From positions 521,391 through 585,390 of the forward strand of contig KE159599.1 in the NCBI GenBank assembly GCA_000403275.2: a DNA stretch of 64,000 bases, in the 5' to 3' direction. Positions 1 through 8,159 of this stretch are shown piece after piece (within the stretch, counting starts at the first letter, position 1; every line of letters starts with the position of its first letter). The stretch comes from Lachnospiraceae bacterium 28-4. Lineage in GTDB: Bacteria; Bacillota; Clostridia; Lachnospirales; Lachnospiraceae. The translations under genes were made by a program, and so were the position numbers. The notes below the pieces were generated by a model that was not told where the DNA came from, ran no database searches, and saw only the letters and a list, made by a program, of their open reading frames with translations.

Positions 1-560
1 ATCCGGCAAAGCAGATCCAGAGTTTCTTCCGTAGTGATATATTTTTCCCGGATAAACTGCAAAAAACTTCTGTAAAGCGTACCGAGATCCTTTAGCTTAT
101 AATAAAGGGCTCCCCGTTTCTTCGCATATTCGGTCAGTTCCTCCAATTCTTTCACACCGATACCGTACTGCATAAATTCTGAAATCGCCGATTTTACCTC
201 ATGAATATAACCAATCTTATTCAGATTGCCTCCGATCACGGGCATGTCTTCCCCGATATCTTCTGCCACTTTCCGCAGCACCAGGCTTTTCCCCGTATCA
301 TCCAATACCGCGCGGTCGTCTCCTCCCACTTCTTCCAGGATTCTGTAGGAAAGTCTGCCGAAACTGAGTACCTCGATATTCATCAGCCCGTTCCTCGGAT
401 GCTCCCTTACCAGATCCATCTCCGTCTGCATCGTAAACTGATCCGGCACTATGACAAAAAAATGAGTGCCGGGTTCCTCCATGGAACGCTTTATAATCTC
501 TTTCTGTAATCCCGTGCTTTTTCCGGCCCCCGAAGCCCCGAAGTAAAACCTAAGCCCCAT
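1..560 (-). CDS. addB: ATP-dependent helicase/nuclease subunit B, N-terminal part (runs off the window)
   Basis: The reading frame starts at the ATG at 560 behind GGGAGGG and runs without a stop off the low-coordinate end, giving about 186 residues. The N-terminus has a P-loop, GASGAGKST, near residues 8-16, followed by VIVPDQFTMQTE and a segment reading EVLSFGRLSYRILEE, which is the start of the AddB subunit of the AddAB double-strand-break repair helicase-nuclease of Firmicutes. The complex resects broken ends for RecA loading. The C-terminal nuclease and iron-sulfur cysteines lie outside the window. addA would be expected just downstream, also outside. Recognition rests on the N-terminal motifs, which are distinctive for the family. 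Confidence 0.9.
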   Translation of the reverse strand, partial: MGLRFYFGASGAGKSTGLQKEIIKRSMEEPGTHFFVIVPDQFTMQTEMDLVREHPRNGLMNIEVLSFGRLSYRILEEVGGDDRAVLDDTGKSLVLRKVAEDIGEDMPVIGGNLNKIGYIHEVKSAISEFMQYGIGVKELEELTEYAKKRGALYYKLKDLGTLYRSFLQFIREKYITTEETLDLLCR

Positions 561-580
561 GACACCCTCCCTTTTCCCAT

Positions 581-599
581 GCAGCAGCTATGCTGCTGC
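581..599. repeat. Short palindrome upstream of addB
   Basis: GCAGCAGC, a two-base centre and the complementary GCTGCTGC form a small hairpin directly before the addB ribosome binding site, next to the 8-bp tandem array at 611-655. Confidence 0.5.
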
Positions 600-610
600 A
601 TGGCTATTCA

Positions 611-655
611 GCTGCATTGCTGCATCGCTGCGTCGCTGCATCGCTGCATCGCTGC
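611..655. repeat. 8-bp tandem repeat array before addB
   Basis: On the minus strand the sequence is GCAGCGAT repeated with period 8 for about 5.6 copies, two of them with one substitution. It fills the 112-bp gap between the MBL-HAD gene and addB and would lie in the addB leader. No spacer structure is present, so it is not a CRISPR. Copy number could change by slippage. Confidence 0.75.
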
Positions 656-672
656 GTTAATATCATCCCCTT

Positions 673-2373
673 TTACAGATAAGGAATCATTTCCCGCACC
701 GACTGAAAAATCAGATCCGGCTTCACCTCCGATTTTTCCACATCGCCGGCGGAAGATTCCCCGCTCAGCACAAGCACACTTTTCAGCCCGTGCTTCTTTC
801 CCGCCGCAATATCCGTGTAAAGCCGGTCGCCTACCATAGCGGTTTTCTCCCTCTCCGTCCCGGTTCTCCCGATCAGATAATCCACAATATCGCCGTTCGG
901 TTTCCCGATCACCCGATCCGGATATCTTCCCGCCGAAGCATATATAAAGGCGTGGATCGCTCCCGCATCGGGAATAAAACCGTCCGCCGTAGGGCAGTTG
1001 TAGTCGGGATGTGTGGCGATATAAGGCAGACCGGCTCTCACCAGATCGCATACCTTGCACATCTTTCCATAATCCAGCGTAGTATCGAAAGCCGTCACCA
1101 CTACTTCCGCAGCCTCCGTAGCAAGAACAATCCCTTCTTCCCTGAACTCCCTTTGCAGCAACTCGTTTCCCAGCAAAAATACTCTTTTTCCCGCATAATG
1201 CTTCTTCAAATAAAAAATCGCCGCCTGTCCCGAAGTAATGATCTTATCCGCACCGACCTCCAGCCCCATGCGCTTTAACTTCTCCACATAGACTTCCGGG
1301 CTTTTTGATGAATTGTTCGTTAAAAATACATACCGTTTCCCCCGCTTTTCGATCTCTTCTAAAAATTCCCTGGCTCCCTCGATCCATTGTTCCCCAAGGT
1401 AGATCGTCCCGTCCATATCCAGGGCAAAGCATTCGATATCCTTTAGCAGTCCGCCCTCATCCCGGTCTATCGCTCCATATCCCATGCGGTTCTCCCTGAC
1501 GGCGCGCCACCAAAGCCGGTTCCCCCGGAATCCTGTTTCTATTTCTCCGCGCCCTTTCATCCACGAGAGATAAGATCGCAGCGTGGAGCCTATCAATACA
1601 TATTGGTTCGCATCCATGACCATCCCATACCTGTCAAATACCTTCTGAATAACCTCCTCCGTTCCGGTCTCTTCTTTACAAATATCTCTCAGCAGATCCG
1701 CGATCCCGAACACTTGATTCCTGTTCCGTTCCACAATAGCATCCATATCCGTATATACTTCCCCATGAGAGGGTATAAACAGCCTTCCCTCCAAATCTTT
1801 CAGCCTGTCCAGGCTCTTTAAATATGCCTCCACATCATATAGGAAAGAAATATGGTATTTTTCTATGATCTTCTCTCCGCTGATCCCGTCCGCAATGAAC
1901 CAGACGCCGTCTTCCGTCCCAAAAGCCGTCATGGAAAAAGAATGCCCGTCAATGCGCACCATGCGCATTCCTTCCGGCAAAACTTCCTCTGTCAACTCTT
2001 CCGCCCTGCTTTCCTGCGCCAGCAGAAACTTATTCCTCAATTCTTTATAGGGATTTCCTCCAAATAAAAAAACGGGCTCCAAAGCCGTATTCTCTGCAAA
2101 AACCCGATCCAGCCCCGCACAATATGCCTTGCATCCTGTCCGTTCCTGTATCACTCTGTTTCCGCCCACATGATCCGCATGGGAATGGGTGTTCAATATC
2201 ATTTCCGGCCGCCACCCGTTCGCCGCCAGTATCTTTAACACCTTTTTCCCCGCATCCTTATCATTTCCGCTGTCAATCAGACAGACCTTCTCATCATTAA
2301 TCCTGTATATTCCAATCTTTGAAGGACAATCGATATAGTATGTCCTTTCCCCTGCCTGAATCAATTCGTACAT
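673..2373 (-). CDS. Fusion of metallo-beta-lactamase-fold hydrolase and NagD-type HAD phosphatase
   Basis: One continuous 566-residue frame carries two enzymes. Residues 1-215 are a metallo-beta-lactamase-fold hydrolase: THSHADH at 62-68, FIADG near 160 and PSHGE near 201 supply the metal ligands. Residues 216-300 are a helical linker like the C-terminal part of glyoxalase-II-like proteins. Residues 313-566 are a HAD-IIA (NagD/PGP-like) phosphatase with FALDMDGTIYLG (nucleophile Asp319), FLTNNSSKS as motif II and MVGDRLYTDI as the terminal acidic motif. Substrates cannot be told from sequence. Start taken at the ATG after GAGGTATAAAG. No frameshift is needed, and addB follows 112 bp downstream. 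Confidence 0.85.
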   Translation of the reverse strand: MYELIQAGERTYYIDCPSKIGIYRINDEKVCLIDSGNDKDAGKKVLKILAANGWRPEMILNTHSHADHVGGNRVIQERTGCKAYCAGLDRVFAENTALEPVFLFGGNPYKELRNKFLLAQESRAEELTEEVLPEGMRMVRIDGHSFSMTAFGTEDGVWFIADGISGEKIIEKYHISFLYDVEAYLKSLDRLKDLEGRLFIPSHGEVYTDMDAIVERNRNQVFGIADLLRDICKEETGTEEVIQKVFDRYGMVMDANQYVLIGSTLRSYLSWMKGRGEIETGFRGNRLWWRAVRENRMGYGAIDRDEGGLLKDIECFALDMDGTIYLGEQWIEGAREFLEEIEKRGKRYVFLTNNSSKSPEVYVEKLKRMGLEVGADKIITSGQAAIFYLKKHYAGKRVFLLGNELLQREFREEGIVLATEAAEVVVTAFDTTLDYGKMCKVCDLVRAGLPYIATHPDYNCPTADGFIPDAGAIHAFIYASAGRYPDRVIGKPNGDIVDYLIGRTGTEREKTAMVGDRLYTDIAAGKKHGLKSVLVLSGESSAGDVEKSEVKPDLIFQSVREMIPYL

Positions 2374-2400
2374 CCTTTATACCTCATTTCTGCCGGCATG

Positions 2401-2464
2401 AGCCGACGAAATCGAACAGGGGAAGTTCATCCTCCCCTGCCCGCGCGCCGGGCATCCGTCGGCT
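2401..2464. repeat. Intergenic nested hairpin
   Basis: AGCCGACG (2401-2408) pairs with CGTCGGCT (2457-2464). Inside it CAGGGGA (2417-2423) pairs with TCCCCTG (2433-2439). It lies in the 5' leader of the MBL-HAD gene. Its downstream flank, read on the minus strand, ends GGCAGAAATGAGG before the start codon, resembling the ribosome-binding end of the repeats at 40.5 and 57.7 kb. Confidence 0.6.
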
Positions 2465-2500
2465 TGCTGACATATTTCATTTGGCCGCCTCTGTGCATTC

Positions 2501-2527
2501 AAAAACGGGCAGCATATCCGCTGCCCG
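2501..2527 (-). terminator. Rho-independent terminator of the cytosolic chemoreceptor gene
   Basis: CGGGCAGC (2506-2513), a six-base loop and GCTGCCCG (2520-2527), followed on the minus strand by TTTTT. It begins 12 bases after the stop codon of the upstream gene. Confidence 0.85.
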
Positions 2528-2539
2528 CCGGTCTTTTAT

Positions 2540-3904
2540 CTAAGCCATGGAAAGCTGTATAATCGTTTCCATATCCCTGATCAATTCTTTGGAATAAGTT
2601 TCCGCATTCCGGTAGATATTCTCCGCTTTCATATAATCGCCGCCCTGAATCGCCTTAATAACTTCTCCGCCGAACTGATGGAACCGCTGGTGCTTCGACC
2701 CCAGCCCTTCCCATACCGCTTCGACTCCCGGTATATCCGGTTTCATCGCATAATAGAAATGGCCGAATCCGCACTTCGAAGAATCCAGCTGCAACGGCGC
2801 AATCTCCTTCGAACTCACCATCTTCCTCAAATTATTAAGCCACGTTCTGTGCGCATTGATCGCATTATTCATGTACTGGGCAAATTCCTGGCGCTCCAGA
2901 TGATAGAAAGCATCTTCCGCCATATTTCCCATCTGCCTTACCGCCCCGTCCAGCGTCTTCTCTATATCTGCTACCGGTTCCACCGCTTTCTGCAAAGCAA
3001 CGCTTACGTCCTGCATCACAACCGTATTGTTTCTGATCTGGTTCTCCATCTCAGCCATGGAACTGCTGATCTCCTCGCTCAAAGCTGCCAGCGAACTGAT
3101 AGAGTCGTCCACCTGGGATACATGGCTCTGATTTTCGCTGTTAATTTCCCAGACGTGTCCGATTCTTCCGGTCATCGTCCCAAGAGCCTCTATCGTATCA
3201 TCCGCACTCTTCATGCTCTTCTGGGAGGCTGCCCTGATACCTTCCACAAAATTGCCCATATCGCCCGTTAATTTCTGCGTCTGCTCCGCAAGCCCGCGGA
3301 TCTCATCCGCTACCACCGCGAAACCTTTCCCAGCCTCTCCGGCCCGCGCCGCCTCAATGGAAGCGTTCAAAGCCAACAGATTCGTCTGCATCGAAATAGC
3401 GTCAATTCCTGCAATGACCTCATTCATTCTGGCGATCACATCGAACAGAGCGTTCATATCTTTCTGCATTTTCCTGGATATTTCAATCGTCTGCCCGGAC
3501 AACTCCTTGATCGATGTGAGTTCCTCCTGGCCGACCTCGATTTTCTTATTCACTTCATTCATTTCTTCGGAAACATGGATAATCGTATTGGTCAGCTCTT
3601 CCTGGCTATTGACCCTTCCATCCGAAACCGCCGAATTTTCCAGCGCCCCGAAAATGGACTCCGTAGCCGCCGCCACGCTGCGGGCAATCTCCATGATCTG
3701 ATCCGTGTGGTGCTGCATCGTCAGATCCAGGGAACTGATCTGCATCACCGCCTTGATATTCTTATCCAGTACCTCTGCAAACTGCTTTCTGCCGCTTGCT
3801 AACCTCTTATAAATTCCCTCCAGTTCCGGCATCTTGGAATAGTCTTCCGCTTTTAGCTCCGAAACCGCTTTCATAAGTACCGCTTTCTTTTTTCCAACCG
3901 CCAT
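2540..3904 (-). CDS. Soluble methyl-accepting chemotaxis protein with C-terminal CZB domain
   Basis: The 454-residue protein has no hydrophobic membrane segment, so it should be a cytosolic chemoreceptor. The central signalling hairpin is present ([19 protein letters not shown], then [16 protein letters not shown]), with coiled-coil arms on both sides. The last ~110 residues match the chemoreceptor zinc-binding (CZB) domain: an N-terminal HRTWLNNL, then CGFGHFYY and KHQRFHQFG provide the expected His/Cys ligands. CZB receptors respond to zinc-linked redox or oxidant cues in the cases studied; this one's signal is unknown. ATG start follows GAGG by 8 bases. It sits alone between the YesN regulator and a terminator at 2501-2527. 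Confidence 0.9.
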   Translation of the reverse strand: MAVGKKKAVLMKAVSELKAEDYSKMPELEGIYKRLASGRKQFAEVLDKNIKAVMQISSLDLTMQHHTDQIMEIARSVAAATESIFGALENSAVSDGRVNSQEELTNTIIHVSEEMNEVNKKIEVGQEELTSIKELSGQTIEISRKMQKDMNALFDVIARMNEVIAGIDAISMQTNLLALNASIEAARAGEAGKGFAVVADEIRGLAEQTQKLTGDMGNFVEGIRAASQKSMKSADDTIEALGTMTGRIGHVWEINSENQSHVSQVDDSISSLAALSEEISSSMAEMENQIRNNTVVMQDVSVALQKAVEPVADIEKTLDGAVRQMGNMAEDAFYHLERQEFAQYMNNAINAHRTWLNNLRKMVSSKEIAPLQLDSSKCGFGHFYYAMKPDIPGVEAVWEGLGSKHQRFHQFGGEVIKAIQGGDYMKAENIYRNAETYSKELIRDMETIIQLSMA

Positions 3905-3982
3905 CAGTCTAACCTCATTTTCTTATATTCATTTTATTACTTATAGTTTTCACTAATTTGCGCCGGATGTCAATACTTTATT

Positions 3983-4798
3983 TCAAATTTCTTCTTTCTC
4001 TCTCTTTTTTTGAGGTATACTGACCGTATTTCTATATTCATTGGCGGATATTCCTGCCTGTTTTTTAAATACCCTGGAAAAATGCGCCATATCCAAAAAT
4101 CCCACCATTTCAGCAATATCACCGATTCGCAGAGAGGGATTGCCCAAAAGCTCCTTCGCTTTTTCCATGCGGACATGGTTCAATATTTCCGAAAAATTCT
4201 GCCCCGTATACTTATTCAGCAGCTTGCTCAAGTGCCATTGGCTTACATATACGTTATCCGCCACATCGGCCAGCTTCAGCCGCTCCGCATAGTTTGCCCC
4301 TATAAATGCAAGCGCATTTTTTACGATAAAGCTGCTCGCCGCGCTTTCCAGTTCTTCTTTTTCTTCCTGCTCCCCGCTTTCCGCCCTCTCCTCCGAAAAA
4401 TCCTCTTCCCGCAGGGGCGCTTTTTCCTCCAGCCTTTCCAGCATCGCCCGGATGGCCTCGTTCAGCTCATCCATCTTGGAGGGCTTCAACAGAAAACGGC
4501 ATACCCCCAGCCGGATCGACTGCTGGGCATAATCGAAATCCCGGTATCCGGTCAAGATCGTAATTTCCATATCGGGAAATTCGGATTTTAACGCAGCGAT
4601 CATGGCAAGTCCGTCCATCTTTGGCATACATATATCTGAAATGAGCATATCCGGCTTTTCCCTCCGTATCAGCTCCATGCCTTCCACGCCATTATAAGCC
4701 GTCCCCGCCACGATACAGCCGAACTCTTTCCACTTTACCGTTTTTTCAAGCCCTTTTACAATAATCGGCTCATCGTCAATAATCACAACTTTATACAT
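3983..4798 (-). CDS. YesN-type response regulator (REC plus AraC DNA-binding domain)
   Basis: Residues 1-120 are a receiver domain with VVIIDDEP, phospho-acceptor Asp55 in MLISDICMPKMDG and the Lys of LLKPSK. Residues ~165-271 are an AraC-type double helix-turn-helix (ISQWHLSKLLNKYTG-like first helix pair as VSQWHLSKLL, then RIGDIAEMVGF and FSRVFKKQAGIS). A Glu-rich linker joins the two. It begins 10 bases after the permease stop, so it closes the operon that also encodes the cognate YesM-like kinase at 8160-9947. The pair should activate the disaccharide transporter and catabolic genes in response to the extracellular sugar. Confidence 0.92.
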   Translation of the reverse strand: MYKVVIIDDEPIIVKGLEKTVKWKEFGCIVAGTAYNGVEGMELIRREKPDMLISDICMPKMDGLAMIAALKSEFPDMEITILTGYRDFDYAQQSIRLGVCRFLLKPSKMDELNEAIRAMLERLEEKAPLREEDFSEERAESGEQEEKEELESAASSFIVKNALAFIGANYAERLKLADVADNVYVSQWHLSKLLNKYTGQNFSEILNHVRMEKAKELLGNPSLRIGDIAEMVGFLDMAHFSRVFKKQAGISANEYRNTVSIPQKKREKEEI

Positions 4799-4808
4799 AA
4801 CTCCACTG

Positions 4809-5693
4809 TTATCCTTTCACCGCTCCTGCCGTCAATCCTTTCACGATGTATTTTTGTAAAAACAGATACACGATCAACAGCGGAAATACGATCAGCGATA
4901 CGCTGGACGCCATCAGTCCGTAATTCGTTCCTTCCTGGGAAGTCAGAAGACTAAGAAGAACCGTTACCGAATATTCCGGCTTCGTCTTCAGGAAAAACGA
5001 CTGCGTAAACAGATCGTTATAGCTCCATAAGAACGAAAAAATACCAATCGTGGCAAAAGAAGGTTTGCAAAGAGGCATTACCACTTTAAAGAAAAGCTGG
5101 AAAATATTGCATCCTTCCATATAAGCCGCCTCTTCCAGTTCTACCGGAAGCCCTGCAATATAGCCCCGCAGCACTACTATGGCAAAGGACAGATTTCCGG
5201 CGATCTGCGGCAGTATAACCGCCAGCAGGGATTTGGGTATTTGGTTGGTATTGGCCAGCCCGATTATGTTCATCATGCGGATTACCGGAATAATGGTCGC
5301 AAACGCCGGAAACATCATCCCCGCCACTACCATGCTGTTTAACAGCCCTTTCATTTTAAAATCATACCTTACCAGCGCGTAAGATGCAAGGCCGGACAAA
5401 AGAATGACCGCCGCCGCCACGCTTAAGGAGATCACAAGGCTGTTCCGGTACGCCCCCAGAATATTTACCCTGTCAAAAGCCGTTCTGTAATTGTCCAGGG
5501 TAAACAATTCTCCGAATGGAAGGGAGAAAGAGTCCGAACGGATCACCTTTTTATCTTTGAAGGAATTCATCAATATCCAAAACAGGGGATATATAGTTGT
5601 CAGGGCCCATGCCGTCAATACGGCATAGATCCCCGCAGTTCCCAGGGAAATTTTATTATGTCTTCGATTTCTTTTATTATTGATTCCTGCCAT
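4809..5693 (-). CDS. Sugar ABC transporter permease, MalG/UgpE type
   Basis: A 294-residue inner-membrane protein with six predicted membrane segments. A charged N-terminal arm precedes TM1 (YAVLTAWALTTIYPLFWILMN is the first), and the EAA loop is present as ELEEAAYMEGCNIFQLFFKVVMPL, the site that docks the ATPase. This belongs to the carbohydrate uptake CUT1 family. It starts 12 bases after the partner permease stop behind GGGGAAGGG. No ATPase is encoded in this locus; CUT1 systems in clostridia often share one MsmK/UgpC-like ATPase made elsewhere. Confidence 0.92.
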   Translation of the reverse strand: MAGINNKRNRRHNKISLGTAGIYAVLTAWALTTIYPLFWILMNSFKDKKVIRSDSFSLPFGELFTLDNYRTAFDRVNILGAYRNSLVISLSVAAAVILLSGLASYALVRYDFKMKGLLNSMVVAGMMFPAFATIIPVIRMMNIIGLANTNQIPKSLLAVILPQIAGNLSFAIVVLRGYIAGLPVELEEAAYMEGCNIFQLFFKVVMPLCKPSFATIGIFSFLWSYNDLFTQSFFLKTKPEYSVTVLLSLLTSQEGTNYGLMASSVSLIVFPLLIVYLFLQKYIVKGLTAGAVKG

Positions 5694-5705
5694 ATCCCTT
5701 CCCCC

Positions 5706-6593
5706 CTAATAATCTTTTTCTTTAAAGACGGCGTTTACGATTTTTGCCGTAATCACGCCGAGAATAACGATTAGTACGGATATCGCCGAACTATAATCCA
5801 CATTATGCGACTCAAAAGCATGATAATACATGTAAGTGCCCGTCAGCCACGTGCCGTTGCTGGGCATTCCCTTCGGGAACATGATCCACGGCAGGTCGAA
5901 AACCTTTAACGCCCCTGTTACCGCCAGCACTCCGCAAGTGCAGATTACATTATGCAAGAGGGGAAGTGAAATATAACGTACCCTCTGCCATTTCGAAGCC
6001 CCGTCAATCGTTGCCGCTTCATACAGATCGTCGGAAATATTGTTCAATCCTGTAATAAGGATAATAAAATAGAATCCTACATACTGCCATGTCACGGGAA
6101 TCATCATCGTCAGCATGGCATGGGCGTCGTCTTTAAAATCCACCAGCTTTACGGCTCCGAACATTTCCCGGAGCTGGTTCAGCATTCCCTTGTCATACAG
6201 AAAAACAATATTGAACAAAAGCCCCAGCGCGGTAGCTGCTATGACAATAGGGAAAAAATAAACCGTGCGGAAAAACTTCTGCCCCTTTTTAATATTATCC
6301 ACCATAAGTGCAAGCATGATCGCTATGCCGAGCTGGCCCACAATCGTCGCCGCTATCATTTTCAGCGTATTGACCAGCGCCGTCCTTATATTGGCGTCCT
6401 TAAAAAGTTCTACATAATTTGTAAACCATGGGTCGTTCCATCCTTTTGCGGAAGAACCCAGATTATTAATGACCCGGAAGCTGTTCAATATATTCTGGAA
6501 AAAAGGATAATACAGGAAAACAGCCAGAAAAGCAAAAGCCGGGATCAAAAAGAAAATAACCGGTTTTTTATTCTTATAAATATTGGAACTCAT
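5706..6593 (-). CDS. Sugar ABC transporter permease, MalF/UgpA type
   Basis: A 295-residue CUT1 permease with six membrane segments. The N-terminus (KPVIFFLIPAFAFLAVFLYY) is the typical first helix, and the EAA loop reads DDLYEAATIDGASKWQRVRYISLPL. It forms a heterodimer with the MalG-type permease encoded just downstream. The ribosome binding site AAGGAGG lies 13 bases before the ATG, longer than usual, but there is no better start. The 117-bp gap to the binding-protein gene has no clear terminator, so the genes are probably one transcript. Confidence 0.92.
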   Translation of the reverse strand: MSSNIYKNKKPVIFFLIPAFAFLAVFLYYPFFQNILNSFRVINNLGSSAKGWNDPWFTNYVELFKDANIRTALVNTLKMIAATIVGQLGIAIMLALMVDNIKKGQKFFRTVYFFPIVIAATALGLLFNIVFLYDKGMLNQLREMFGAVKLVDFKDDAHAMLTMMIPVTWQYVGFYFIILITGLNNISDDLYEAATIDGASKWQRVRYISLPLLHNVICTCGVLAVTGALKVFDLPWIMFPKGMPSNGTWLTGTYMYYHAFESHNVDYSSAISVLIVILGVITAKIVNAVFKEKDY

Positions 6594-6710
6594 AACGGTA
6601 TTCGCGCCTCCTTCCTAAGCAGCGGACGTCGCACCCTGCGATCCGTCCTTATGTAAAACCGGGGCGGAGGGTACTCCTTCTCCGCCCCGGCGTCTGTCCG
6701 GCTTTTCGTA

Positions 6711-8057
6711 TTATTGGCCGGCCGCCACCAATGCCAGTAAATCCGTTACTGCTGTGGCAATATCCGCCTTACCCGTTACAATGTCAGGCATTCCGTTGAA
6801 TACCGGAACTCTTGCTTCCTGTGTTACCTGGTCCTGTACCGCGCCCGCCATGCCGGTTGCGCCTTCGACCATATCCAGCCCTGCCACTGCCAGGGAAGTC
6901 AGCTGAGATTCATCCACCTGAACCCCGTTTTTCAGAGCTGTCGCCGATACGCTGGCAAACTTGGATACCATGTCATCCGATGTCATATAAGAAATAAATT
7001 CCACGCATGCTTTCTGTTTTTCCGGGTCATCCCATGCTTTCCTCGTAATATACCAGCCGGAGGAAAGGCCGCCGATAATATCCGTCGATTTGCGGTCATT
7101 TTTACCCGGTACATAGGTTACTGTAAAGTTATCGATATCGTCTGTCGAACTCTCTATGCCGCCTACCTTCCAGGAGCCGTCGATCAAAAACGCTGCCTTG
7201 CCGTCAATAAAGAGCTGGAAAGTCTCGCCGTCTGTCGCGGACAATGTATTTTCCGGCAAAAATCCCTTTTCATACAATACTTTCATGTCGCTGATGCCGT
7301 TCACCCATGCTTTTCCGTGATCGTCATCCACAGAACCGGGCAGGACGTTATGCGTCGCCGGAGTCAGATAATTATAAATACAGAATTCAAACCAATAATG
7401 AGGAATTTCTGCAAAGGAAGCCGCGATCGGCGTATATCCCGCATCTTTCACTTTCTGGCAGATCTCCATGAATTCATCCCATGTGGTATCCGCTGTCGGA
7501 ATGTCCACGCCCGCCGCTTCGCAGACCGCTTTATTCACGAACAAGCCTTCCCAGTAGCCATTCACAGGAACGGAATAGTTTTTCCCGTCCGCCGGGGAAG
7601 CCCCCATCATGCCGTCCTTCATGTTCGACGCATAGTCAGGATATACTTCGCGTATTTCTTCAATGGAAACTACCTTTCCTGCCTCTACGAAAGGATTGGA
7701 GTCCACGCCGTTAAAGTAGAAAAGCACATCCGGCTCCGAACCCATTTCAAAATCGGAAATAACTCTTGCCTTAAAAGTCTCCGCCGATGATGCCGACGCA
7801 TCATTGATTTTATTTCCCGTTTCTTCCTGCCATGCGGCGATCGCGTCCTGGTAATTGCCCGCGTTTGTATCTTCTCCCGCATAAGTCGTTGTCACGTTTA
7901 ACGTAACCGGGCTTCCCGCCGGCTCGCTTTCAGCCGCTGCACTCTCTCCCGATGAACTGCTGCTTTGCGCCGGCGCATTCCCTGGTGAACTGTTTCCGCA
8001 GGCTGCCAATGAAAATACCATTGCTCCTGTCAATAACATAGCTAACATTTTTTTCAT
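6711..8057 (-). CDS. Sugar-binding lipoprotein of the CUT1 ABC transporter
   Basis: A 448-residue secreted lipoprotein. The signal peptide MKKMLAMLLTGAMVFSLAAC ends in a lipobox with the acylated cysteine at residue 20, followed by a Ser/Ala/Glu-rich tether. The mature part is a family 1 extracellular solute-binding fold, with AFLIDGSWKVGG and an ITRKAW motif typical of this family. It delivers the sugar to the two permeases encoded downstream. The ATG follows GGGAGG by 8 bases. Given the adjacent GH94 phosphorylase, the ligand is probably a beta-linked disaccharide or short oligosaccharide (inference). Confidence 0.93.
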   Translation of the reverse strand: MKKMLAMLLTGAMVFSLAACGNSSPGNAPAQSSSSSGESAAAESEPAGSPVTLNVTTTYAGEDTNAGNYQDAIAAWQEETGNKINDASASSAETFKARVISDFEMGSEPDVLFYFNGVDSNPFVEAGKVVSIEEIREVYPDYASNMKDGMMGASPADGKNYSVPVNGYWEGLFVNKAVCEAAGVDIPTADTTWDEFMEICQKVKDAGYTPIAASFAEIPHYWFEFCIYNYLTPATHNVLPGSVDDDHGKAWVNGISDMKVLYEKGFLPENTLSATDGETFQLFIDGKAAFLIDGSWKVGGIESSTDDIDNFTVTYVPGKNDRKSTDIIGGLSSGWYITRKAWDDPEKQKACVEFISYMTSDDMVSKFASVSATALKNGVQVDESQLTSLAVAGLDMVEGATGMAGAVQDQVTQEARVPVFNGMPDIVTGKADIATAVTDLLALVAAGQ

Positions 8058-8159
8058 ATCTCATACCTCCCTGTTTAAAAATTTCCGTTTCGTATCTTGT
8101 ATTTATCATATAAAATAAGATGAAAACAGGGAATTGTCAGACTTGTTATTTCTTGTCTT

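Noticed and set aside
611-655. Possible CRISPR array before addB
   Set aside because: Units are 8 bp and directly adjacent, without spacers; there are no cas genes in the window.
673-2373. Two separate genes joined by a sequencing error
   Set aside because: The frame is continuous, codon use is even through the linker, and no start site with a ribosome binding sequence is seen before the HAD part.
3905-3982. Flagellar sigma-factor promoter before the cytosolic chemoreceptor
   Set aside because: A TTGACA is present but no suitable -10 at 16-18 bases and no TAAA-N15-GCCGATAA pattern.
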